DNA from: Pseudocercospora fijiensis CIRAD86
Lineage: Eukaryota; Ascomycota; Dothideomycetes; Mycosphaerellales; Mycosphaerellaceae
NCBI RefSeq assembly: GCF_000340215.1
Contig: NW_006921540.1
Coordinates: 3,983,402 to 4,047,401, forward strand
Reading direction: 5' to 3'
Length of the DNA stretch: 64,000 nucleotides
Shown piece after piece: positions 22,918-35,200 of the stretch; positions within the stretch are counted from its first letter, which is position 1; each line of letters begins with the position of its first letter. The position numbers and the translations under genes were made by a program. The notes beneath the pieces are model-generated. The model did not search any database. It saw only the letters and a program-made list of their open reading frames with translations, and was not told the origin of the DNA.

Positions 22918-24252
22918 ATGACGACTCTCAAGGAGGCCAAGAAGTGGAACCAGCCATACGAACTTCCAGATCCAGAAGCATTATCGGCATACCAAAGAGA
23001 CATCTACGGCTCTTTTGCAAAACCCATATTCTCCACCAAGCCATCAGAATGGGAACAGCTGGCCAAGGAGAAAGTCCCCGAGGCGAACTTCGGCTACGTC
23101 TATGGCTCGGCATCGGGCTTCAAGACTTACCAAGCGAACCTGGATGCGTTTGACAAGTACAGGATACGTCCACGGGTGCTTGTGAACGCGACCCGCAGAG
23201 ATTTGAGTGTGGAGCTCTTCGGGACGAAATACAAAAGTCCCATTCTGGCAGCTCCGGTAGGCGTGCAGAACATCATGCACCAGGACGCCGAGGAAGCCAC
23301 TGCCAGAGCTTGCAAAAATGTCCAAGTCCCTATGGTTCTCTCTACAGCTGCTACAAGAACTATCGAGGAGGTTGCAGCAGCAAACGGAGATGGTGATCGC
23401 TGGTATCAATTGTATTGGCCAAGGCCGCAGGAAGAAGCCATCACCGTATCCCTGCTCAACCGAGCCAAAGCGAATGGATTCAAAGTTCTGGTACTAACAG
23501 TGGACACATTTTCTCTTGCATGGCGACCTGAAGATCTCGACAACTCCTACTTGCCATTCCTATGGGGCGATGGCTGCCAAATCGGCCTTTCTGATCCAGT
23601 CTTCCAGGAGCGCTATCAAGAAATGCTCCAAGAGGACACCAGGTCTGCGGGACAAAAACTTGCCGAGCTATGGAGTATCATGAAGCGACCCGGAAATCCG
23701 CTCACGGCAATGCAAATTCTGGCCAATGCTCCTCGCATAAGAAAAGCAAGGGCGTGGACCGAGATTCTGAATTCTGGCACTTATCGGCAGTGGGAGCATC
23801 TGGAGACGCTCAAGAAGCTGTGGGATGGGCCGATTGTGTTGAAAGGCATTCAGAGTGTAGAGGACGCGCACAAAGCGATTGAATATGGTATGGACGGCAT
23901 CATTGTCAGTAACCACGGAGGGCGACAGGTCGATGGCGCCATCGCATCTCTAGATGCCCTCGCCGAAATTGGTGCCGATGACAAGGTCAAGCGATCTGGT
24001 ATCACGATCCTCTTTGACAGCGGCATCAGGACAGGCGCCGATGTCCTGAAAGCCATCGCACTCGGCGCCAAAGCCGTCCTTGTCGCTCGGCCTTATATGT
24101 ACGGTCTTGCAATCCGCGGCCAGGCGGGCGTTGAACATGTCCTCAAATGCATCATGGCTGATACGGACAACATGCTGGGCAACATGGGCAAGCGGTCTCT
24201 GAAGGACCTGAGTAGAGATGACCTACAGTTCGTTCGTGATTCCAAGCTGTAG
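22918..24252 (+). CDS. FMN-dependent alpha-hydroxy-acid oxidase, lactate 2-monooxygenase-like
   Basis: Single-exon gene of 445 aa from the ATG at 22,918. The frame opens at an ATG at 22,795, but its extra 41 residues are polar and unlike the family. FMN-dependent (S)-2-hydroxyacid enzymes are TIM barrels that oxidise L-lactate or similar acids. The monooxygenase-like branch is suggested by WRPEDLDNSYLPFLWGDGC (about 23,525-23,580). The catalytic His333 lies in SNHGGRQVDG; its Arg336 binds the substrate carboxylate. The phosphate-binding end FDSGIRTGADVLKAIALGAK is present. Length is normal for lactate oxidase/2-monooxygenase relatives. No signal peptide is seen, so it is probably cytosolic. 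The reaction would yield pyruvate plus H2O2, or acetate plus CO2; substrate is inferred. Confidence 0.9.
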   Translation: MTTLKEAKKWNQPYELPDPEALSAYQRDIYGSFAKPIFSTKPSEWEQLAKEKVPEANFGYVYGSASGFKTYQANLDAFDKYRIRPRVLVNATRRDLSVELFGTKYKSPILAAPVGVQNIMHQDAEEATARACKNVQVPMVLSTAATRTIEEVAAANGDGDRWYQLYWPRPQEEAITVSLLNRAKANGFKVLVLTVDTFSLAWRPEDLDNSYLPFLWGDGCQIGLSDPVFQERYQEMLQEDTRSAGQKLAELWSIMKRPGNPLTAMQILANAPRIRKARAWTEILNSGTYRQWEHLETLKKLWDGPIVLKGIQSVEDAHKAIEYGMDGIIVSNHGGRQVDGAIASLDALAEIGADDKVKRSGITILFDSGIRTGADVLKAIALGAKAVLVARPYMYGLAIRGQAGVEHVLKCIMADTDNMLGNMGKRSLKDLSRDDLQFVRDSKL

Positions 24253-25134
24253 GGGTTTGGCTTGCAATCTGAAAGTATGCATCACACTACATCCAAAATT
24301 TGTGGTATCTAATAAGTCTAATGTCATGTGATACTGACTGTATTCCCTATTTCAATAGAAAGCTAATGCGGGCACAGTCAAGTCGCGAAAGGCGCGAAAC
24401 GGATCCCGATTCTTCGAGTTCGGCTCAGAGCGCTGGGACTTGCACGGACTGGTTCATGCTGACTTTGTTGGCGGTTGTCCCAAAGCAAGCCGAGCAGTTG
24501 ACGATGAGTAGTGAGACTGCACTAGACCGCCTATCAGAGGCCGCGTACCGAGTACGCACAGGCGAAGGCGTTCTGCTTCACGGTACGGGACGTGGCTACA
24601 ATCCGCGGTGTCAAATGCTCGGCTATGCGCGACGGATCCGCTTCACCTTTCCCAGTCCCACTACAGCTGTCCTTCTCAAGAAGAGACTTCAGCAGTAGTC
24701 TGCAACTCAGGCTTGCGAATCTGCATATACTGGATTGGCATGGCTGCTTATGGCTGGCTGGTGGCGCAACACGTGAGCCGGAAGGCTGCAGGACTTCCAC
24801 TAGACTATGCCTCATCGATCGAAGCTCTATACTGGACGATGTATTGTGCATACCACACCACGCCTCAGCTGTGTTCAACTAAGCCACATGCACGAAAAGT
24901 CTCTCGCGGATTGGATGAAGATATATGATGGCCTGACCGGCAACGCCGTGCAGACTCCATACTCGATCTTCGCATACACCACACCAGCTTCGTTGTACGC
25001 GGGGCTTGTGTCTTTCAACAGCTCCGCAGTAGCTCCTTGCCTCTGAAACAGTGGGCGAGCAGACATAAAGATGCAGACGACCACTCAAGGCTGGAGTCAA
25101 CTTCAACATCCTTCCTGCAAGACGCTGGACGACC
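24253..25134. other. Intergenic region between FMN oxidase and DUF2235 genes
   Basis: About 880 bp of non-RIP DNA. Several short overlapping frames exist on both strands, but none shows a recognisable domain or splice pattern. It probably holds the terminator of the first gene and the promoter of the second. Confidence 0.4.
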
Positions 25135-26900
25135 ATGGCTCAAAGTACAACACACCGTACTGACCACAAGGCACTCGTCGTTGATTCTGTTGCGACCGAT
25201 GCGGTGCTGACGTGCTCGCTGTGCAAAAGAATTGACGCTTCCGGTACTCTTCCAAAGCGACTCATTGTGTGCTGTGATGGCACTTTCAATTCCTCGAACC
25301 AAGGCGTGGAGACCAACCCAACCAATATTGCCAGGCTGAGTCGAGCGATAGCAAACGTGGGCTTTGCGGCCGATGGCTCCAAAGTGCCACAGATTACATA
25401 CTACCAGGCCGGTATAGGTACCGACCAGACGGCATCAGCTTGGACCAAGGCTAGACAAGGTGAGACCTGCTAACCAGGCAATACCCCACCGCTTGTACTG
25501 AACGGTCATTTTCAGGTGGTTTTGGGGCTGGTCTCAATGGCAAGGTTTGCGAAGCCTACAACTACCTTGCAAACAACTATGGACCAGGCGACGAGATCTT
25601 TATCTTTGGCTTTTCGGTATGATCGATGAGAGAAATGGTTGAATGACGCTGACGCACTATCTAGCGAGGAGCCTACACTGCCAGAGTCTTGGCTAGCTTT
25701 CTTTGCCAATTCGGCTTGCTCACGCCGGGTATGAAGGGAAGATTCTGTCTCTAATGCAAGTTACTGACGATTTGATTAGGCATGATGGACTATTTCGATG
25801 AAATCTTCGAGGCGTACAAGACACGAAAGTCGACAGAGTACACATTTGAGGAAATGGCTTGGTCGCAAGGCAAAGCACAGCCAGGCGAGCTTGGCCTGGA
25901 GATTGACAGCAAAGAATCCATCTCTCGCTACGATTGCATCAAGAAATGGGCACATCTACATATCAAGGTCAAAGCGGTCGGCGTCTTCGACACAGTGGGA
26001 TCTGTCGGCATGTCTGGTCACGTAATGCAACCAGGACAAGATATAGACTGGCACTCGACCTCCCTCCACCCAAAGATCGAACGAGCGTTCCACGCAATAG
26101 CTATTGATGAAAATCGTGGTAACTTCCCACCCACCCTTTACTACCAATACGACGCTACCGAGAAAGCTGGCACCATATTGAAGCAGTGCTGGTTCCCAGG
26201 CTACCATGGCGACATTGGCGGCCACAGCGATGCTGACTGGGAGACCAACAGCGTCGATCTCCTAACCTTTGCCTGGATGATCGACCAACTGACGGAAGAA
26301 AACCTCCTCCAATTCAGCAAACACCAGCTCTACTACCCCATCCTCAAACGCATCCACGAAGGTCCCGAGAACCTCGCAGGCATGCCAGCGCCACAGAGCG
26401 TCGAAGAAGCCGGCGAACGACGCATCAAGTGGTCCGATGGCCATCTCATGGAAACCAACAGCTACACCTACTACGCCACCTCCTTCATCGCAACCCGTCG
26501 TTTCAAATTCCTCCGCAGCCCAGGTGAATGGAAACAAGCCAACGGCAAACCCGTCGATCCCACGAACCTTCACGAAACGATCCATCCCAGCGTCTACCAT
26601 CGCACCAAGAACTCCGCATCCCCATACGACCCGGAAGGTCTCCCTAGGAAAGAATGGCAATATCGAGTCAGGAGTGATGGGTGTGGGGAATGGGTGAAGA
26701 TCGTGGGAGGTGAGGAGGTTATTTCCATTCCTGAGTATCGGCTCTTGCAGATTCCGAAGCGGGAGTTTGAGAAGAGGGATCTTTGGTCGGGGTCTTTGGA
26801 GCTGTATTTGGCGCCGGGGGATTTTGTTGGGGAGGAGAGGTATCTGGAACTTAAGAGGGATTTGTTGGCGCAGATTGAGGAGTTGGAGGCGCAGCTTTGA
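25135..26900 (+). CDS. DUF2235 alpha/beta-hydrolase family protein (four exons)
   Basis: Exons 25,135-25,459, 25,516-25,616, 25,665-25,728 and 25,780-26,900 join in phase, giving 536 aa. All three introns (48-56 nt) are GT-AG. The DUF2235 fold is an alpha/beta hydrolase related to the Tle1 phospholipase catalytic domain. N-terminal KRLIVCCDGTFNSS and YYQAGIGT are diagnostic. The nucleophile motif GFSRGAY has Ser142 at the exon 2/3 junction. Likely acid Asp234 is in VFDTVGSVG and likely His306 in PGYHGDIGG, giving a full triad. No signal peptide is evident. Esterase or phospholipase activity is inferred from the family. Fungal members are common, and their substrates are mostly unknown. Confidence 0.9.
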
Positions 26901-27021
26901 ATGAAGTTGGAGAGGTATTGGTTATTTGATTTTTCTACCTTGGCGTTTTGAGCGAGATGGCGCTGTTAAAATTGGATATGGAGACGGAATTTGGAAATTC
27001 GTGGACTTACTGCAGTAGAAG
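26901..27021. other. 3' flank of DUF2235 gene, ending in hAT target duplication
   Basis: Host DNA without RIP. It ends in AGTAGAAG (27,014-27,021), which is repeated at 30,677-30,684 beyond the hAT element. Confidence 0.7.
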
Positions 27022-30000
27022 CATAGAAGTTGATTACTGAGTACTCACTAGTTAGCGGCTGTAATCATAATCATAGTCAATAATAAGTGAGTAATTAGTA
27101 ATCATAATCACGTAATCATATAATCAGTACCTATAGTAATGCTTAGGGTTAAGAACGAGGTGGATCTATAGGCGGTCGTTACTGTCGATAGCGCCTAAGA
27201 CTAAGTATAAGTCCGGCAATAGTCCTTCCTCTTCTACCTCTTCTAGCACGGCTAATTCTAATAGCACCTTAGCAACCCCTGTTCTTATCTAGTTCTTCGA
27301 GCACTCGTTTATACGAATATAGTTACTACTTATACGTATACGGTCCTATCGAGCAGTACGGCGGCTTATACTAAAGGTCCTCTCTAACTCGGCGGACATA
27401 GTAAAGGCTAATAATGTATTAATAGCTAGTTGCTATAACGCTACATCGTAGGTCTTCCGCTATTAAATCTACTAGTTAATAGGACTTATTATAACTAGCT
27501 TCTCGAGGCTAACTAGTAGCAGTGCTATTAGACTAGTATAAATAAAGGCTTCGAAGGGGTCCTAATTAGTAGCAACTAGGTTAGTTTGAGACTCAATTTG
27601 CTAGCGCTTAAGGTCCGATAGTCCTTTAAATAAGCGCTATAGCGTAGACAGTAGTTAATAGCTACGTCCGAAGCGTGTCTTATAGTCCTTCTAAAGCGCT
27701 ATAGACTACAACAAGGTAGTATCTATGTCTACCGCTAAGCGGCCTCTAAGCTAGGCAAGTCGTCGGCTTAGATATAGCAAGACTATAGTAACATATAGAG
27801 GGCTCTTCTAGTTAAGGTCGTAGTACTTGTCGAATAGTACTCTAGCTACATTAATAGACCTAATAAGGACCTTGCGGTAGGTGTTCTTACTAGCTAAGCG
27901 AAGGAAATAGCTTCTTAGGTATTCTATAGACTCTTAATATATATCGAATGTAATAGTATAGCCTTAGAGCCGAAGAGTAACCTCTTTAAATAGACTAAGA
28001 AACTTCCGTATATAGGCAAGGACCTTCTAGTCGTCGTCGGCTAAGCTAAACTCGCGTAGGTGCGGCATTCTATCGAAGAAGGTGTTTAAGATTAGCCTAG
28101 TTTGAATAGCCTCTTCTATTATTAGAAGCTAGCTATTCTAGCGTATTTTACCGGGGATCTTTAGCACTATATATAGCAGTTGTGGCTAGGCCTTACAGAC
28201 CTCTTAGAAGATGTTATTATTGTCGTTCTTACGTAGAAGCTTAGCGAGTGCGAATAACCGTTACAATAGACCTTGTTTAATAAAGGACTTAATATCTATA
28301 TCGAGCTACCTCGAGATTAAGACGCTATCGCTATCGTTGCTAAGCACTTAGTCAAAGTCCTTACTCTTAGTAGCCTCTACGTCCTTAGCAAACATAAAAG
28401 CTATAGTTACACGGTTAAGAATATAGCTAATATAGCGGAGGCGGCGGTTCTTCTAGGAGTAGCCTTACGAGTCTAGGAAGCGCTTAATAGCGGCACTAAG
28501 TGTATTGTTATTAGAGCCGCTATTAGTCGTTATCTAGCTAAGTTTGCTAGCTATCTCGAAGGTTGAGAAGCAAGGCAGGACACTCTTAGTAAGGAAGTCG
28601 CTAGTATAAGAGCTAGGTAGAAGTTGTAGCAAATCTAGTAGTATTTAGACTAGGCGGCCCTATAGGTTAATATACTAGCAATTAACGGCTTAGAAGAACT
28701 TATAGCTATACTAAGACTTCTATATATTAGTATAAAAGTAAATACAACTAAGCGCTGCTAATAGTGCTCGTTTAACCCCTTCTCGCTAGCTCTCGAAGTT
28801 ATATAGAATACGAGGAAATAGTAAAGTATAGCTCTTAAGAAGAACCTCCTCTATATATAGATTAACCGTTAGTATAAGGTCCTTGAATTCCTTCGTAACT
28901 AGCGCAGTATAAGCGATACTATTAGCTATTACAAAGCGAGCGAGGGCGTATCTAAACTTGTTCTTATCCGTAGCGCCTTTAAGTATATTCGTCGTCTTGT
29001 CCGACTTAATAGAGCCTTGCTTCTTCTATAGCGCCGAGAGGTTAATCTTCGTCTACTTCTTATAAGTACCTTTAAGCTTCCGTTTCTTAATGCCGACGAA
29101 TATAAAGTGCTTCTTAGCTAGGTACTAAGGCGCGTTACTAGAATTAGACGCGTATCGATTAGAGTCGTTATCGTCGTAGTATATATAGTAGAATGCCTTA
29201 TACCTACCTCTATCGACCTTTAAAGGCTCTCTATCTTTTAATGCTCTCGCATGCGCCTATAACGCTAGATCTAGCTAGTTCCTACCCCTTCTACGTTTCC
29301 TTAACTTAGTAACTGTAGGCGTAGGTATCGGCTATACTATATTCGAGGACTGCGAGGTAGATAGTCGAATAGAATTAGAAGATTAAAGGAACAAGGTGTC
29401 CTCGTCTAGTGTTAGAGATAGCGCTTTATTAGCTTTAGAGAATAGAAGATCGCTTAGATCGCTCGAATCTTTATAGAATAGTATCCGATCTAGCGGCTCG
29501 TTTTCCTATATCGATGCTTAGATATTTGCGTAATTTTCTAGTACTTTCTAAGTTAGTCTATGCTTCTTACGTAGGTTATCTCGTATATCGAATGTGTTGT
29601 TGTCTTAAACTAAACAATAAATATCGAGATTTGAGTTTGCTAGCGTACGGCTAAGCCGTCCGGACCTTGCCGTCCGTACTAAGCGAAGCTTATCTATTAG
29701 GCTTAGCTAGACCCTAAAGTGCTAATATAACGCGATAGGCAGGTACGATAGCAAGCTCGAATACTAATGTCTACGACTAATTATACCTAATTAATAACAA
29801 CAACCTTACTATCGCCGGTAGTACTATCGCTATCGATTAGATAGTATAGAACCCTATCGATCCGATCCTTAAACAGCGTCTACCGTATCGGATACTACGA
29901 TTTTAGCCCGAGAAAGCACTCTTCTAAGCAGAGGTATAGTTTTCTACTAAACTTAAAGTAGCGACGAGAACCTAGCGCTATATACCTTCCTTTCCGGTCG

Positions 30001-30676
30001 ATGCCCTTACTTACTCGTTAAATACTATTAGCTATACGCTCCTAGTATTCCCCGGCCCTTCGAACGATCTCCGACGTATACCGAAGGCTCTTTATCGTCT
30101 TCCTTATAACCCTCCGATACGGCAACTATAAGCCCTCCTTTTCCGCCTCTCCGATATACTACTCGAAGTCCTTCTATGCTACTTCTTTAATAAAGGACAG
30201 TATACCGGCTTATTAGAAGTGTAGCTAAGCAGGAGTAATATAAGAGTCGGTTTAGTTAAGAGTTAGATAAGTCGCTAGTACGTCCTTTAGCAACAGCTGT
30301 AGGTAATAGCTTTATAGTACTAAGAAGGCTTTAGTTAACTAGTCGGAGGTCTATACTAGCGGTAGTAAGAGGTCTTCCTCTTAAGAAGACACAGACTTAG
30401 TAACCTGTCTAAATTAGCGACCTCGTATACTAATATTCGACTTATATACCTCTCGATAGACGTGCCCTATTTTAGGTATGTTATTATCTATAGAAATAGG
30501 AGGAAACAGTGCGAATTTAAAACCTTCTATAGGTGTAATATATACCCTAGTATTGCCTTAGAATAACCGACTAATTACTAACTATAGTCACTAATTACTT
30601 ACTCTATAATTATAATCGTAGTTACATGTGATTACAGTAACTAGTAATTATTAGTAATTAATAATCAATAACTATA
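27022..30676 (-). mobile_element. hAT transposon relic B (complete, 8-bp TSD)
   Basis: This 3,655-bp element is flanked by perfect 8-bp direct repeats AGTAGAAG (27,014-27,021 and 30,677-30,684), the hAT hallmark. Ends are imperfect inverted repeats: CATAGAAGTTGATTA on the left and TATAGTTATTGATTA on the right complement. C to T at the tip is RIP-type. Subterminal regions are dense in GTAATCA/GTAATTA motifs. The first ~100 bp keep CpA/TpG and the interior is fully RIP-mutated. It encodes a minus-strand transposase relic related to relic A. Confidence 0.88.
27140..29590 (-). pseudogene. hAT transposase relic B
   Basis: Minus-strand decoding through RIP stops gives the hAT block RRLRYISYILNRVTIAFMFA (about 28,455-28,395), where conserved C and H have become Y. 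A central alpha-helical region follows (LFKEVTLRLQGYTITFD, about 27,980-27,930), then a C-terminal dimerisation domain SAELERTFSISRRTA (about 27,400-27,350), ending in LNPKH. The N-terminal part is basic and would hold a BED-type finger, but this is not clear. hAT transposases cut and paste DNA; this copy is dead. Confidence 0.85.
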
Positions 30677-30684
30677 AGTAGAAG

Positions 30685-31336
30685 CGTCCGCAACCTACGC
30701 TATACTTCCTTTTGTTAATAATATAAGTAGCTCCTAAAATCTAGTGTTAACGTAGAACTATATTGTCCTTTGTATTAGCAAATTCCGGAACTCCGATGCG
30801 AGCTAAAGGGGTTTTATAAAATGCCGAAAGAGAAGTTGAGGCATTCGTAGGCCTTTTCTCTACGCGCGAGAGCCTTAGACTAGAAATATTATCCGCAAAC
30901 TTGCTAACAAAGATTTTCATATCGATCTACTCTTTACTTAGGAAGACAGCCGACCTCCTTCTCTTTAGCGCTATAGCCTTTTGCATTACTATAGTCTAAG
31001 ATTCGAGCCGAAGTAAGAATTGAGTAGAGAAAGCTACTCGGAAAGTGCATAGGATATAGTTAGATCTAGAGGAGAGCTTTCTAGGAACTTTAGCATACGG
31101 ACAAGAAGCTAGAAGAGGATTTGTATATTGTGTTCTTAGGCACGTTAGGTTAGAGACATAGTACATTTTGCAGATATTAGTTTAAGGAAAATAGGCTAGT
31201 TATATAAAGGAGAAGAAGACGGAGTAGTGGAATTTGTAGTAACATGTTTGTATATTACAACTTTTATATATCGGCTACGTATTAGTAAAGGAGATTATAG
31301 TCTAGTAGTAGTCTTAGTATAGGAAGAGCTGATTTA
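30685..31336. other. Host DNA remnant between hAT and Copia, partly RIP-mutated
   Basis: This 650-bp stretch lies between the hAT target duplication and the Copia target duplication, so it is pre-insertion host sequence continuing island 1 toward island 2. It has intermediate CpA/TpG depletion, consistent with RIP leaking from the flanking repeats. No gene is recognised. Confidence 0.6.
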
Positions 31337-31515
31337 TGTTACGCACCCTTCCTATTAGTTACATTGTAACACTGTTTTTAAGGGTGTCTATTATAGTAGT
31401 TCTAATTGACTAGTTCTATCTAAAAAGGCGGTAAGAACAGGTATTAATATTTCCCTAGTTTTGCCGAGAGTTACGTACGCTACTAAGAGTTATATAACCT
31501 TAGCTACACGTTATA
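31337..31515 (-). repeat. Copia LTR (3' LTR), RIP-mutated
   Basis: 179 bp, aligned without gaps to 37,608-37,786. It differs mainly by TG to TA and CA to TA changes, for example TATAGTAGTTCTAATT here against TGTAGTGGTTCTGATT. Confidence 0.92.
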
Positions 31516-32157
31516 TGCCCCCTTAGCTTATACAAACTAGGCTTGCCTTCCATTTTAGGCAAGGTAGTTAATGCTTCTTTATATACAAATAAAAGAAAAA
31601 TTAATCTTTTCAACTTCTTATATAGTGCTTTATTAAAACAATAAAAAAATTGGTTTGAATCCACACTATATATAAGAGAGTCTTATTTTATACCCCGATT
31701 ACCCTAGAAGGATATCGTTACATAATCCGGACTGCATATGCACCTTTATATATAGTCCCTATTACTAGGAACTATTGTCTTCCTACGTAGTCTAAGCACA
31801 GACCGACACTATTAAGCCTTATCTAAGTACTCGTATCGTATAGTAAAGTTAGTTCAACTAAATTGAACTAAGCCCTTTATATTATTACTATCGTTTATCA
31901 GATCAATCGTATAGGTAGCGTCTATTTAATTAGACGAAGGATTAAGTAAGGATGTATATTAGTTAAACAGATTTAATAAATTAGGATAGGTAACTTAACT
32001 AAGGACGCTACTCTTAGCTAAGACTACTACACTATTATTACTAGCACTAATACAATCGCCGCAGACTTGTTATTAGTTAGTAGAAGTAACGTTCGAAGTA
32101 ATAATATAGGCGACAATAACGTATTAGGAAGTGAGGTTAGATCCGCTACCCTAGTTA

Positions 32158-32190
32158 GTCGTCGCTATCGTATTAGACACTTTTGCTAGT
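32158..32190 (+). repeat. Dispersed ~31-bp motif, copy 1
   Basis: TCGCTATCGTATTAGACACT then TTTGCTAG, within Copia. Matches at 42,212-42,244 (MULE region) and 60,905-60,935. Confidence 0.7.
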
Positions 32191-32239
32191 ACTAATCGAT
32201 AAAGGTGTACTTAATTGACTTAGTTACAATTAATAGTAA

Positions 32240-35200
32240 ATAGGGGGGGCTACTACTACCTATTATATAGAGTTGTCTTCGTGTAGTTTATTAGCTAGTA
32301 GCCTTAATAGCCTAAGTTGCTATATAAACCTCTATTAGTTCTATAGTCTATAGAGTTTAGTAAGTCTATTAGCTAGTATGTCCTATATAGCTAGGTATTC
32401 GCACTGTATTCGGCCTGCTTTATGTTCTTAGCGGAGCTAATACTAGTAGATATCTATATACCTAAGCTTAGTGTCTAGTTTACTAGCATTAGCCTTAATA
32501 ATACGAATAGTCTAGGTGTTGTCGCAATACAGTACAGGCACCGTATCTAATGTAAGACTAATGTTGTTAAAGAATCGCTTCTACTAGATTAGCTCTAAGC
32601 TAGCATGTAATGCGGCTAGCAGCTTAGCCTTAGTCGTAGATTTAGTAACGGTTGATTGTCTTGCTGCTTTCTAGTCGACTAGGCTATTAAACAGGCTAAA
32701 TAACCATCCTTCTAATAACTGTCTAGTGCCTTTATAGTCGCTATATAAGGCATCGGAAGCTCCGTAGAACTCATTCAACTAATAGCTAGAATGCGCTATA
32801 ATTGCTAGTCCGTCGGCATTGTATTCTAAGCATAGGTCCTTCGTTTGCAGGAGGTATTTAATATACTAATTTGTAGCAGCTATGTCTTCTTGTCGTGGAT
32901 TTTGAAGGGCTTTAGACAGCAGTAATATAGCCTTAGCTATATTAGGCCTAGTCTGTACTGCTGCGAAGTTAAGCGATCCTATACGGCTTTAATAGGCTAG
33001 TACTGCTGTTAAATCTAGGTGTTATAAGGCCTTCTTACCGTCTGTTTTCTTATAGGGCTCGTATCTAGTTAGTAATAGTAAGTCGGCCCTTCTTCTAGTT
33101 CTAGCGTTAATTCTATACCGCTAACCCATTTTTTCTACATAGGCCTTCTATAATAGCTATAGCTTTCGGTAATTACGGTTATACACAACCTAAATACTAA
33201 GAAACTATAATAGTAGACTAAGGTCATTTAGTTCGTATTCCTTTATTAGCCGTTGCTTCAGGTCTATAGCCTTCTATTTATATTAACGGTAATATAATAG
33301 TACTATGTCGTCTATATAGAAGAAGATAAATATATGCTTGTCGGGGTCTGTATATAGGCAGTCGACATTATCGACTAGCTATATACCGAGCTTCTCTAAT
33401 ATAGTAGTAAAGTAATTGTACTACAACCTTAGTAACTCTTGCAAGCTATAGAGAGCCTAAAGCAGCTATAGTACTATACCCTTCCGTTTAAAGCCTTCTA
33501 GTAGCTTCAAGTACAGTATATATAGCAGGCTAGCATTTAAGAAGGTATTAACTATATCTATTTGCTTAGCTTTAAGGTCGAACCTAGTAGTAATAGCTAT
33601 AAGGGCTCGAAACACGCGTACAGCGAGTGTTAAGGTATAGGTGTCTAAGTAGGTGTTCTTCTATAGGTCTCCTCTTATATATACTCTAGCCTTAAACTTA
33701 ACTAGCCGTCTATTAGCATCGCTCTTATATTTGAATACCTAGGTAAGAGGCAGAAGGTATATATTGTCTATTAGTTCCTCTATATCTACCTATTTGAATG
33801 TACCTATCTTTAAGGCCTTATTAAACTCTACTCTTATAGCATGTATCTAATGCTCTTTAAACCGGCTCTTTAACACCTAGCGCTAGTTACGCAGCTCTAT
33901 AGGCAGGTCTAACACCTTCGGTGTAAGGTTTGAATCGTGTTCGTCTCGTAGAAGCGGCGGTAGATTGCTATCGGCTTAATTACTTAATACTAATGCATAC
34001 GTTAATCGGGCTTCGTGCTTAGCCGCTATACAAAGGCTGCTAAATAGTAGGAGGTTTCTCGCTTGTTCTCGATCGCTAATATAATAACGGCCGGCTCGAT
34101 AGATAGCGGCTATTCGCTATCGTTTATTCGGATTGTTAGCTCGATAATACGGCCCTCCTATGTTTAGTAAGTAACGATGTAAAACATTAGCTGCTTTAAT
34201 TGGCATTAGCAATTCAGCTAGTTCCGCTCGTAGTAGGTTTATGTCTATATCGTCTGCGTAACCTAGTGCGTCTACATTGTTAGTAGGGCTATAATTGCTA
34301 GCATCGTTCTTAGTCTTAGGTTGCTAATTAATAGTTAGGTCTACTAATCTATTTAGTATATTATTACGCGGTTATAGTGCTTCGCGTAGGTTAATTAGAA
34401 AGTCCTATTAATAGGTAGGTACTTCCCCTAGTTTAGGCTTATATAATCTCTAATTAGTGAGATCTAAACGTAGCCTCTTCGGCACCTGTACGAGCTGCGG
34501 CTTAGTTAGTAGTATCGGCGATAATTAAGGTAGTTCTTGTCTAATAGGTTTATCTGCTAGCCTTATAGGGTCGACTATTATAAGCCGGCTAGGTCCTGTT
34601 AGTATATCTACCCCCTTAGTTCTAAACCGCACTAGGTCTAGTAGTATATCGTATCCTTCTCGAAGATCGTTAAATTAATGCTCCGAGGCTAGTGCTTATA
34701 GCTCTTCGAGATTACTAAATTGAGCTAGTTCTTAGTTAGTTATAGTAACGCCTAGGTTAGCGTTATATCCATTATAGAACCTAGTCTTATTAAATACAAC
34801 ATCTCTTATACGTAGCACCGTTATTCGTAAAGGTACCTAAATTCGATAGATAGAGTGTCCTTCGTATCTATAGAGGTATCTAATGTGTATTCGTAAGGCT
34901 ACTTTTATAGTATTTAGCAGTATAGCCTTCCTCTTACTATTAGCTATCTCGGTGCCGTAGATTACTAGATATGCTCTTACTCTAAACTAATAGATGTAGG
35001 CTATATTTGGCTTATATCTAGTCCTAATCTCGTATAGTGTACGTATTAGTAGGTTAGCATTACGTAATCTTAGTAACCTATTAGCTAGGAAGGTTGCTAT
35101 ATAAACTGCTTCTAGCTATAGGCTGTATAGGAACCTAGTATGTATTATTAAGGCTCGAGCTACCTTAATAATAGTGCGGCCTGCTCGCTTAGCTAGGTCC

